Assembly: GCA_030407315.1 (NCBI GenBank)
Contig: JALQPE010000390.1
Location: 1-64,000 of the forward strand
Length of the DNA: 64,000 bases
Source: Asparagopsis taxiformis
Taxonomy: Eukaryota > Rhodophyta > Florideophyceae > Bonnemaisoniales > Bonnemaisoniaceae
Reading direction: 5' to 3'
How positions within the stretch are numbered: the stretch's first letter is position 1; the number at the start of each line of letters is the position of its first letter. The position numbers and the translations under genes are program-made. Below the pieces are notes generated by a model that saw only the letters and a program-made list of their open reading frames with translations, was not told where the DNA came from and ran no database searches. Of this stretch, positions 42,936 to 52,751 are shown piece after piece.

Positions 42936-45313
42936 CCTCGCAACGTTCTTGGAGGGTCGTGATCATCGCACGATTGCCGCTGGCAGCCCGTTCGTAATTC
43001 GCCACGCGTTCTTGCAAGTCGCCGATGTCCTTGTGCATCCGCTCGATCCGCGTCGCATCTTCCCCGGCCTTGCGCTCTAACGTCGCCTCGCGTCCAGCCG
43101 CGTCCTTAAGTGTCTTCTCAGCCTCGTGCACGAGACTCACCGCTTCGTCGCGCGTTGCGTTCGCTTTAGTAAGACGCGCCGCAGCGTCGTCGCGCGCTTG
43201 CGTAATCGCCGTCACCCGCGCCACCGCCTCGTCACGGCTCTGCTCGACCGACGCCAGACGCGCCAGCGCTTCGCTGCGGCCCTCCACGGCGGAGGCCATT
43301 CGCGCCAAAGCGTCGTCGCGAGCTCCTTCGAGCAACGACACGCGCGCCAACGCCTCTTCCCGGCCCTTTTCGGCGGCGGCAAGCTGGCCCCGCAACACGT
43401 TCGCGTCTGATTCGGCCAAAACAGCACCCGCCTCGTTGACAGCGATCGCCGCGTCACTTGCCGCCACGTTATCAGCCGTTGCATCGCCTGCGCCCGTGCG
43501 GCTGCCCGCAGCAGCACCGTCACCCGCGCCGCTCTTCGCCGCGCTGCTGACCGCCGCCCCGCCGTCGCCCGCACTGCTGGACGCCGCAGCCCCGCCGTGG
43601 CCGGAAGGCGCCGCTTTCAAGGCCTGCAACTCGTTGTAAACCTTCACGTACTCCGCGCGCAGCGCCGCGTCGAGTCGCTCGACGTCGATAGGAGCGCGCG
43701 GCGGCTCGGAGAAAAGAGAATACCGGCCGTCTCGGAAGCGCCGACGCTCGATCGCCAACAGCGCCGCCATACCAAGATACTGCGCATACTCGCGCGAATC
43801 GGTCGCGCGCATAACGTGCAGTTCGTTAGTTGATAGCGCGGATAACACGGCATCAACGGTAACGACATCGCGCGCTTCTAAATTCGCAAACGCGTCGCGC
43901 GACGGATTGCGCGGCGACTTGAGAAGGAGATGTGGAATTTCAGTATGCCGGTGCACGCCAAGCGAACCATGCGCCCAGTCGACGACGCCACGCTCCGCGC
44001 TCCAGGGCAACCATTGCCCGCCCTCCTTGAAGTCCATACCAGGCGCGAGATCAAAAACCGGAGTTTCGTCCCACGCGCACGCGCGATGCTCCGTCAAGAG
44101 ACTTTCGAGATGCGCCGCCGTATACGTTCCGCCCCGCACGATCGCCGAAACGCCGACGCGCTCGATTCCTGCGATCAGTTTTTCGCTTAAGCGCAAGAAG
44201 CGACGTTCGACGTAAGCGACGTGAAGCCACGTGGCGGCAACCATCACCACCCACTCGCTCAGAGCGATAGCCCAGAAATACGAACGAGCCTCGACCGGAA
44301 CGTCGCGCCCGAGCAGTACCGACGGCGCGTAATGGAACACGCAGGGAAGCGGCACCGACAACGAGTCGGGCGCTTCCGGCCAATCGCGCGCATCGTAACG
44401 CGAGAAGAAAGCGGCGACGCGGTCATCAGGAAACTCGCGAAATTCGATATCGCGATACGTAACGAAGTAGCCCGACGTACGCCGCAAACGCAACTCGCGC
44501 CGCGCTTCCGGGCGCATATCCGCATTCAGGAACCATGGCACGCTCGCCTCCCCTTCGTGCTCGACGTCGTTCCACGGAACGCCGCCGTCAAGTAAGAAGC
44601 CCGCACTGGGCGCCGCGGCCCATGGATCGACTCGCGCAAATTCGTCGCGACGCATCACGCGCAACCGGGCCAAGTGGCGTACGAGTCGTTCGTCGGCTTC
44701 GTCTTCGAGAAAGTACGCGTCGCACGGTAAGTTCGCGGGAACCGCCAAATCGCACAACGCCGATTCGCGCCGCGCGTCCCACACCGCTTGCGCATCTTTG
44801 TGGCCGGGTAACATGGCATAGCGTGACACATCAGCGATGCGCGTCCACTGAAAGCGCTGCGGGTAGAAGTGGCGACGGCCCAATTCCGCCCACGTCGGCA
44901 TTGGGCGTGGCATAAATCGGAACGCGATCGGGTCGTCGTAGCGCGCGCGCGGAATCGACTCGGGAGCGTCTTGCGCGGCCGACGGAAGCGAAACGGACGC
45001 AGGCGCAGGAACCGAACGAAGTGGGACGCCGCTCCCAGAACGCGCAGCGGACGCAGAAGTTGGAGTCGCGGTCGCATCCACCGTAGCGACAACATCAGAC
45101 GACGCCACTGCCGCCACGGCCGCTCGCGGTTACGGGTACGGTTGAGGAGGATGCTTGCGCCATGGACGTGTAATAGGGACTCTCCGGGCTTGAAAGAGAA
45201 GGGAACGCGATGCGCGCAGTGCGAGGAGACGCGTTAGTGGGCGTCGACGGTTCGTCGCGAGGCGCAGCGCCGGCGCGAAGCCAACTCGGCAGAGCGTTAT
45301 CGTCGCGCGACAT
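42907..45313 (-). CDS. antisense accessory protein of element B
   Basis: Function is unknown. The gene runs antisense between pol and the 3' LTR, with start ATG 45313 (MSRDDNALPSWLRAG) and stop TAG at 42907. One frameshift near 45110 splits a short N-terminal part from a 736-codon frame. Domains: a Ser/Ala/Pro-rich N-terminus; a conserved globular core (about 80-430) with FRFMPRPMPTWAELG, GFLLDGGVPWNDVEHE, FVTYRDIEFREFP, YVERRFLRLSEKLIAGIERV and GQWLPWSAERGV; and a C-terminal coiled coil of about 200 residues with near 15-residue repeats (EEALARVSLLEGARD, DEAVARVTAITQARD). The core is conserved in element Z and, more distantly, A and D. Apart from the frameshift the frame is sound, so selection was probably recent. 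Neither a transposase nor any known enzyme motif is visible. Confidence 0.75.
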
Positions 45314-45518
45314 CACGAAGCGCGAGCGCGGGCGGCGATAATGGAGCGAACGCGCGTGGGATGAAGAAGAAGGATGGAAGAGAGAAGACGGATGGAAGAG
45401 AAGTAGAAGGATGGAAGAGAAGAAAAAGATTGGAAGAGGAGAACAAGACAGAAGAGAGCTGAAGGTGTGCACAAGAACGTTACGCGCGAGGACGCGCTGT
45501 GAAGTTAGTCGGGGGGAG

Positions 45519-46329
45519 TGTGGTGCAATTTAAGTTGGTCGATGGAACCGATGCGAGCGCCCGCGTTTACGTTAGTCCGCAAGCATCCGTTTGAGTTAGT
45601 TTAGTAAGCGAGCGTACGCGTGGCGTCTTGATTACGTGTCACGGAGCGTCAACGCGAGCGCGTGCGCGCGTACGTTGCCACGAAACCGCGAGCCGCGCCA
45701 CGTGTAGCGATTTCCGCGAATTTCCCTTTATTTCCCTTTTTGGGTTTTTTATGACGAAAGTCTTTTTCCCAAAATATTTCCCGTTTTGCGTGCGAGCGTG
45801 CGGCCGCCGCCGGCCGGCCACACAAGGACAGCCTGTCCCAAGTAAGTTAGCTATTAGTGGTCGCATGGCTTCGCACCCTACCAATAAACAGTCAGCACTT
45901 TCGCAGCTACGAGTTAAGCGTTGAGCGCGTCTGACGCGAGGACCGATTGCGTTACGACGTTGCGTGCGGATTGCTCACGATCGCCGACGTACGTGCGCGC
46001 GCGCCGCGTTTACCGACCGTCGAATTGCGTCGCACCGCGAGACCGCGCGTTGCGTCGCATACCGCTAGGCCAGGGATTTACGACCCCTGCGTGGATCGTG
46101 TTGAGCTCGAGTTTACTCGGTGATCTCACCCTGAGATCACGGCTTGCGCCGGCCCGCGAATCCCGTGTTGCGATCGACCCTGCGCGTTCCGCCGTTGTAC
46201 CACCCGATCGCCTCCGCGACCGAGCGACGTGCGAAACGCAAGTTCACGAGCGCGTTACGGTTCAACACGCCCTGACAAGGCAAGCGATTCTAGAACTCTC
46301 TTAGTGCCGCCATCCCGGCTGGTCCTACA
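45519..46329 (+). repeat. 3' LTR of element B
   Basis: 811 bp, TGTGGTGCAATTTAAG...GGTCCTACA. It differs from the 5' LTR by a few substitutions, a 4-bp insertion (TCTGACGCGAGG near 45930 against TCGCGAGG) and single-base indels. It ends inside the RNase H region of element C. Confidence 0.9.
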
Positions 46330-47877
46330 CGTCCGACAAGTTCATCATCCACTTGAGAGCCTGATGGTCAGTGAATACCTCGAAGTGCGTTCCTTGTAGA
46401 TACGGGCGCAGCATGTGAACTGCCCAAACCACAGCAAGACATTCCTTCTCTCCCACAGAGTAGTTTTTCTCAGCTGGCGTCAGTGATCGGCTCCAAAAGC
46501 CGATGGGGTAGCGCTTACCATCATCTGGGTAAGTCTGCAATAAGCAGCACCCAATTTGGTATTCAAAGGCGTCTGTGTCGACAAAGAAGGGGAGATCGGC
46601 TCGAGGGAGGCGGAGGATCGGAGGGGAGAGGAGAGCAGCTTTGAGGTTAGAGAATGCTGCGCGCTTGTGAATGGATTCAATTTCGGGCCGATGCCCTGGC
46701 GTACTAGTGCAAACAGCGGTGCTGCAACGCGAGCAAAATTCGGTACAAATCGGCGATAGACATTGCATAATCCCAGAAACGATCGCAGATGCGTCTGCGT
46801 AGCCGGCTCTTGAAACCCCGAGATTGCGTCCGTGTTCTTGGTAGCCACTTCTAAGAGGCCGGGGCGGATGACATGGCCTAAATAGTCTACACTTTCCCTG
46901 GAGAAGTTGCATTTGAGTAACTTCAACGACAGACCAGCTCCGCGCAATACGCTCAAGACTTCGTCGACGTGTCGGATGTGCTCTTCGTTCGACTTAGAGA
47001 ATATGATAATGTCGTCTAGATAGACTAGACAGGTTCTCCAGCGGTAGCCTGCCAATAAAATGTCAATTGTTCGCTGAAAAGTGGCTGGTGCGTTGCACAA
47101 CCCAAACGGCATGCGACAAAATCGATAGGTTCCGCAATGACAAGTAAAGGTTGTCTTGTCACGATCCTCCTCGGCGACGCGGAGCTGCCAATAACCCGCG
47201 TTGCAGTCCAGAGTGGTAAGCCAGCGTGCATCGCCAAGCGAGTCTAAACACTCGTCCATTCGCGGCAATGGGTAAGTGTCTTTGACTGTAATATTATTCA
47301 ATTTCCTGTAATCCACGCAAAAACGAAGCGATCCGTCTTGTTTCGGCACCAGAACCACTGGCGACGCCCATTCTGCAGCAGCAGGTTCGATCACCCCACT
47401 TGCCAACATGTCGTCCACTTGCTTCCGTTCCGCCTCTCTTGCCCTTGGGCCAGCTCTGTACGGCTGACAAAACACTGGTTTTGCTCCCTCCTTGAGCTGT
47501 ATTCGATGCTCACTGACGCTAATCTCACCTAGCTGACCCTGCCACATAGTCGCATATTTCGCCAGCATTGCCCGCACTTTCGATTGTGATTCGCTTGGTA
47601 AATGATCCAGATCGACGTCTTCCACTGTGGTAGCCTCTTCGCATTTCCCCGAAGGATCCTCCGTTAGCGGGGTTTCCGTAGAACCGCTGGATGTCGCCAT
47701 CCCATGCCTCGAAATAGCGCTAGCCTCCTTGTCTGCTTCAGTATAGACAGCACTACCTTGCAGTTTCTCGGCAGAGGGGCAGGACTCCCGCTCGTTCCCA
47801 CTGGCCTCGGGCACTTCCGTGTAGTGCATTCGCGGTTCGTTCGCACCATCAGACGGCAACAGTGCATTAGTATCCAT
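46330..47877 (-). pseudogene. pol: RT and partial RNase H of element C
   Basis: Reverse transcriptase runs in one frame from 47877 (MDTNALLPSDGANEP, a linker) with SVSEHRIQLKEGAKPVF, WASPVVLVPKQDGSLRFCVD, YPLPRMDECLDSLGDARWLT, MPFGLCNAPATFQRTIDILL and the catalytic CLVYLDDIIIFS (near 47010). Homology shifts to another frame near 46650 for RNase H (PFFVDTDAFEYQIGCCLLQ, GEKECLAVVWAVHMLRPY) and stops in MNLSDV where the B LTR begins. The normal protein would continue to integrase. Confidence 0.85.
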
Positions 47878-48683
47878 ATTAATCGCGAAATGTTTTTCTG
47901 GTGCTGGGATAGCTGTGCCGATGACTTCCCTTTCGATAGTCTTTGCGGCACATTTGAGAAGTTTGCGACACGGACGACACGGACGACGCGAGCTACGTGC
48001 TTCTGCAAATCGATAACTCCATTACTCAGTGAGACTTGTCGCTCTGTATATAATTTTGGACTGGTTTCCATAAAATGAAGCCCTGTAACATCAGTTTGGA
48101 CCAAGACGTTAGTCTCTGTGTGGCCGGGGAGCGTGATAGTTGCGGCCACACGTATTCTCCCATCCTGTATCTTTTTCACAAGCATTCTCGGCTGCTGTGG
48201 GCTTCTTTTCTTCTTCGGTACACGTGCTGGCCGTCGTGCGATCGGTGCAACGTCACCGTTCGCTAGCACCACGCGCTGGTGCTGAGGTTGTATTGCGTCG
48301 ACATGTTCGTCAATATATGTTGCGCCGAGGATGACATCGGCGCCCAGTTTGTTGACAACAACAAACGGTTGTAGCACGGTGTATTGCTCGATAGACACCA
48401 TCAAATAGATTATCCCCAGGGTATCGAGGCGATGGTTAGACGCGCTTGCAAGGGAGACGATTCGTTGCGATTTGCTAATTTTCGTCTTAACTTCGATTGA
48501 CAGCAAATCCGCGCGTATCAAGTTTGGACCTGCACCAGTATCAAAAACTGTCAACCTCTCTGTTTGTGTTTTTGCGGATAGTCCGATTCTTGCACAAACT
48601 TTGTAGTTCCAGGCGGACAAATAGCACACGTTACTCTCATTGTAGTTTTCCAGTGATAAATCGGGAGGAAGGCCGTATGACAA
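47878..48683 (-). pseudogene. aspartic protease of element C
   Basis: The minus-strand frame that ends at 47664 carries the D-T-G-A active site in LTVFDTGAGPNLIRADLL (about 48530) and the second hallmark VILGATYIDEHVDAI near 48310. A linker follows (LPGHTETNVLVQTDVTGLHF) like those of A and B. The frame overlaps the RT frame (47664-47877) in a different phase, so a frameshift lies between about 47700 and 47880. The start is uncertain. Confidence 0.75.
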
Positions 48684-48757
48684 TTCCGCCTTTACTGGAA
48701 ATCCGCGCTTCTCGGGATGCGAGGGCGCTGTAGGGTAGAGAAGAGGTAATGTGTTAT

Positions 48758-51186
48758 CTATGCCCGCCGCTGGACGTTTTTTGACGTGTCTGGAATATTG
48801 GGCGGACGTTCTGCCTTGGTAATAGCGGCTGAGGATGACACTGGGCGGCGGAAACGACGGTTACGCGTGTTCTTGAAATTTTCCCGTTGTGATTTTACGG
48901 GGATTTCTGGAGTTGCAAATGGTGGTGTTCGGCCAACCTTGAATAGCCACTGCTTCTGCGACGGCGAGAGAGAGTTGTAATTTGCCATTTGTAGCGTGAC
49001 AAGCCTTGAATCCGGCAATGGATTAGAAATTAATGGACAGTTTGGCCTCCTATGACCGACAGCGAAACAGTCAAAACATATATCGGTCAGTCGGTTTTCA
49101 TCGAGAGGTATCTGTGTGCCTCTTCCCGGTAGTTGGGAGTGGTTTGGCTGAGTGGAGCGTGTAGCTCCATCGGTGGGGCTTTTTCGCCCGTTATGATTGG
49201 CGAGGTGCCAAGGGAAGCGCGCCGGGGGGAAGCGGTTGGAGTTGTCTGATTCAATGGCTAGCGACTCAGAAGCCGTCTGTTGCAGCACTGCTTCGTAATC
49301 TGTGTCATAAGAGATGGATTCGCCGTTAGATGGCGGCTCTGACGTTGGATGAGTGGCGAAGACGGCGTCAGCCGTCATTTCTTGACGCCTCGCTGCCCTC
49401 GATCTCTGATTTGCGTTAGTATCAGCTTTTGGGGTCACAAACATGGCTCTATGATTTCGGTCATTTGGTGCTCGCCTCTGGGTTTTACTGAAATCAGCGC
49501 GCGGTTGGAATCGCCAATAGCTTGCGCCCGCTCCACGCACTCCATAAATGTCATTTTCATGTCTGATCCCCTTTTTGCTTGTAGGAGTGGCCTAATATCG
49601 CCTCGTACACCTCTCATAAACCTTGTAATGAGCTGTTGCTCAGAAAAAACGTTGCCACACACTCGTGCTCTGCGGCGTAAACGAGTGCCATATGCCATCT
49701 CGTCCTCGTTAGCTTGCTGTCGGGTGGAATCGAGGTCGGCCACCGCCTTGTCAATGTATGTATCTTTGGCGTACGTGCGTAGAAGGTGTTGCACTGCCTG
49801 CGAATATAAGTGGAATCCAGCGAGCTGTTCCGCACCCAGATCAAAGTGCGCTAGATAGTTATCCCTCGCGTCTCCGTCGAGAAAGGACGGAAGAAGCAAC
49901 ATTGCTGCTCCCTCGCTGATGTCATTCTCATCGCACTGGCGTTTGAATATGGTCAGAAATTCTAATATTCCAATTGGGCTACTGCCGTCAAACTTGCGTT
50001 CACCGACGGAGTGTGCTAGTAATCTGCGATAAGCGCCAATATTGGCAGTAACAACACGGTCGATTCTAGAATCGACGTTTCGAAGTCGGTATCGCCTGTA
50101 AGATATCACCTTGTTGAACTGGGCGTCTGATGAGCACAGTTCCGTTAACCCGCGTTCGTGGTCCCTACCAGGCGTGGCCGCGGCGATTGTGCGACGGGTC
50201 AATCTCACAGTCGGTGCAATAACATTCTGGTGAATTTTTTCTCCCTATAGCCTTGTGTGCACGGTGGCGAGTGTGACTATTTGACGGTCTGTAACGCATA
50301 GTTTGCCGTTCGCTGTCGCCCTCTGAACTACACGAATCCGCTGTAGGTGCAATAAACAGTTCAGGAGAGTTTTTTCGAGGACTTTTCGTAGTTACCCTCA
50401 AATTGCTAGCAATACCATCCACTCTCTGTTTAAGCTCGTTCATCTCTGCCTGCCTGTCCTATAGTGAGGATATTTTCTTCTGCACCAAGTGCATTTCGTG
50501 ACCCAACACGGTCACGTCCTCAGAGATGCCGTTGACGCGTTCGACAGTGGGTATTTTGCCCTTATACCTTTCCATTACACTGTTTACCTCAATCTTGACC
50601 TGGGCTGATAAGCAATCTTGCACATGTTGCAGTTTTTCTTAAACGACATTCGCGACCGCCAGATGTAAATTTTTTTCCAACTTGTTGATTTTTTCCATTA
50701 TCGTACCGATTCCCTCCGGGTTGATTGCATTTGTTGCTGGTACTGGAGGTGCGGGTAATTTTAGTGGTGATCGTGGTCGGCGGAGGTCAGAGAGGGAAGG
50801 TAGGTCTGCTTCCTGTTTCGCGCTGTCAGCGACAGCTGTCGCTGGCACGGCAGTATCGTTGCCGGACGTTTTCAGACGCTCTGGGTTGTCCCAAAGAGGT
50901 CTCGAAAGTGTCCTTGAAATCCCCGTGGGGTGCTGTCCGCTGTTAGAGGTGGGGGTGGCAGAATGGCAGTGAACTCGGCATGGTCAACCACCTCCGAGAA
51001 GGTTGGTTTGATGGGTCTATTCGAGTCCGTATGGGACATCCTGTTAGATTTTGTACCTCTCGAGGAGCGTGGAGTAGCTCCAGGGCTATTTTTTTCGCGG
51101 TGGAGGCGCCGCAAAACTTGCGTGCGTGTTTTGCGCATCGAGCCGAAGCTCGACGGTACTGTAGTTGGCCGACGTGGCGAATCCAT
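48758..51186 (-). pseudogene. gag: Gag of element C, in several frames
   Basis: The likely start is near 51186 (MDSPRRPTTVPSSFG). A coiled-coil-like segment lies near 50700 (TIMEKINKLEKNLHLAV), the Gag core at 49435-50208 (GSSPIGILEFLTIFKRQCDE, FLDGDARDNYLAHF, QANEDEMAYGTRLRRRARVC), and a zinc knuckle CFDCFAVGHRRPNC in the 48758-49540 frame (near 49040). Frame changes near 50640-50470, 50170 and 49480 separate the parts. The core parallels Gag of elements A and B, including the FLxGDARD motif. Confidence 0.75.
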
Positions 51187-51275
51187 CGCACGATTCGACT
51201 AAACAGCCAGTCGGTTGGCGTAGTAACCTCCTGTAGTAACAAAAATGAAATAAAAACTAGCGTTAGATTCAAGTG

Positions 51276-51293
51276 TTCTAGGTCGAGAGACCA
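51276..51293 (-). promoter_or_regulatory. primer-binding site of element C
   Basis: On the minus strand this reads TGGTCTCTCGACCTAGAA, one base inside the LTR end, and is identical to the sites in A and B. Confidence 0.8.
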
Positions 51294-51294
51294 A

Positions 51295-51636
51295 TGTGGT
51301 CTCCTAGGTAGTAGCGGCGGCGCGAACGCAGCACCGAAAGGAAAAGTGGTAGAGCTTGTAGTGATATTTAGATCGTCACTAGAACCTTGAAGGTCACCGG
51401 CGCAGAGCCGTCGGAGCTAACGCTGCCTTCTCGCTCCGCGCCGGTGGTTCACACCTTTATTCAGTAAAATTCCGAAATAGTTCGATAGTTCGGCGCTGCG
51501 CGAAAAGGCTAAAAGTTTCAAATTATCCCTAAAAGTCCAATTACCGCATTACTAGAGAGCTCACGTGGCCAGCCTGCACTGTAAGGGTGATACAGGCTTA
51601 CAGTATTCCCTGTTCTGACGTTCACTATACTACACC
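51295..51636 (-). repeat. 5' LTR of element C
   Basis: On the minus strand it runs TGTAGTATAGTGAACG...CCTAGGAGACCACA (342 bp), with TG...CA ends and the primer-binding site right after it. It contains CTGAATAAAGGTG with a polyadenylation signal (near 51460). Its left limit on the far side (51636) is judged from the TG end only; the second LTR is missing. Confidence 0.65.
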
Positions 51637-52476
51637 TAGTAGCCGTACCCCTTTCGGTAACTCACCCACAATTGGGAGCGACGCACACGACCCAAGTCGT
51701 TCACCCATGCACCAGGTGGCAACCGACCGCGACCGCACACAATTGCGAAGAAACTTACGAAGTAGAGACGCACACGCTGCCCAGGCAGATGCGGACCAAA
51801 GTCCCAACCCCGATAGGGCTCACCCATCGCACAAGCGAACAATTCGCAAGAGTGGGGCACGCACTGACGCCACAGACTCAGCCCAAAGGCATCCAACTCG
51901 CAGAAACGCGAACAAGCGACGCTTAAGCGATGCACGTCCACAGACGCCGACCCCTCCTCAACGAGAGGCAAACCCTTTAGCGGGAACGAAACCGCGCACC
52001 GCGAACCGAACAAGACGAGCACCCACCCGGGTGGCAAACCCCAAACAGGGTCGAAACACTCGCTCAAAGGCGACGGCGAACCCATAGGGTCATGGGAAAC
52101 CACTCCCAATGGAGAAGAAGAAAAAGCGCCACCGGGCACCCGACCGAACTCGGAACAAGCATCACCCCCTGAAGGGACGAAGGAAACCCCAGAGGGAAGT
52201 GGCGATGCCAAATGCACAACCTCGGACGAGGAGTATCCCATCGATGATCTTATAGACTACGTCACTGACGACGATGGGGAACAATGGTTCCTTGTGAAGT
52301 GGTATGGCTACCGCAAGCCAACATGGACGCAACGAGCGAATGTTCCCCCCGAATGGGCATCACGGTACTTCCGTCGTACGCAACACCGTAAGGGTGACAG
52401 GCCACCGCGCCGAACACGCACGCGCACACCCAGAAGTGGGAAGAAGTTGCATAACCGCTCAGGGACGAGAACCTAA
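51637..52476 (+). pseudogene. C-terminal tail and chromodomain of element D Pol
   Basis: A disordered Arg/Thr/Pro-rich tail leads into a chromodomain-type segment: YPIDDLIDYVTDDDGEQWFL then VKWYGYRKPTWTQRANVP (about 52230-52350), followed by a basic tail to a stop at 52476. Compare VKWVGYRNPTWEPRRNV in element A. The tail before it lies in another frame (open 51587-52087), so at least one frameshift is present. RT and integrase are missing upstream because element C lies there. Confidence 0.7.
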
Positions 52477-52751
52477 CAAGGCATCCACCGGGTGGAGCTA
52501 CCGAGCCTCGGAAGGTCAACCCAGAAAGGGCGCACTTTATCACCGCCAACCGGAGCCAGTGTGGAAATTAAGATTTTTTCTAAAATGAAATTTGGCCAAT
52601 AGGGGTTCAACAAACAAGCTCACACGTCATAGTGATGATGCATCTTTAATGTACCTCAGAGGTGCCTCAGGACTACCTGATGAACAAAGGCGCAACGCAA
52701 AAGCGTGTTCAAACTACCCTTAGAGGTTTGTGCGGAGGCAATTGCCTGTCC
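52477..52751. other. short non-coding stretch of element D
   Basis: No gene seen between the chromodomain stop and the end of the antisense gene. It corresponds in position to the repeat-rich regions of A and B but is much shorter. Confidence 0.5.

Larger units (their letters stand above)
33169..46329 (+). mobile_element. Ty3-like chromodomain LTR retrotransposon B, nearly complete
   Basis: The element has both LTRs (33169-33977 and 45519-46329), a primer-binding site, gag, protease, RT, RNase H, integrase, a chromodomain in another frame, about 2 kb of repeat-rich non-coding DNA and a large antisense gene close to the 3' LTR. At about 13.2 kb it is long for a Ty3 element, mainly because of the antisense gene and its flank. 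The two LTRs differ at only about ten sites by eye, so the insertion is fairly recent. The bases outside the LTRs (CTCTC left, CGTCC right) are not a target duplication. Confidence 0.9.
46330..51636 (-). mobile_element. Ty3-like LTR retrotransposon C, 5' half
   Basis: On the minus strand the order is 5' LTR (51636-51295), primer-binding site (51293-51276), gag (from about 51186), protease, RT and the beginning of RNase H, which breaks off at 46330 against the 3' LTR of B. Integrase, the 3' end and the 3' LTR are missing. The sequence is less GC-rich and more diverged than A and B. Pieces fall in different frames, so the copy is dead. Its 5' LTR directly adjoins the Pol tail of element D, suggesting that C inserted into D. 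Confidence 0.85.

Noticed and set aside
43025..43639. 204-residue plus-strand frame opposite the antisense gene of B
   Set aside because: Ala/Ser-rich mirror of the coiled-coil repeat on the other strand, with no independent support.
33164..46334. 5-bp target duplication of element B
   Set aside because: Left flank CTCTC and right flank CGTCC differ; no shift of the LTR ends by a few bases makes them match.
51587..52087. 166-residue frame called as a separate gene
   Set aside because: It begins inside the LTR of element C and runs into the disordered tail of element D Pol, out of frame with the chromodomain, so it is a chimera of two elements.
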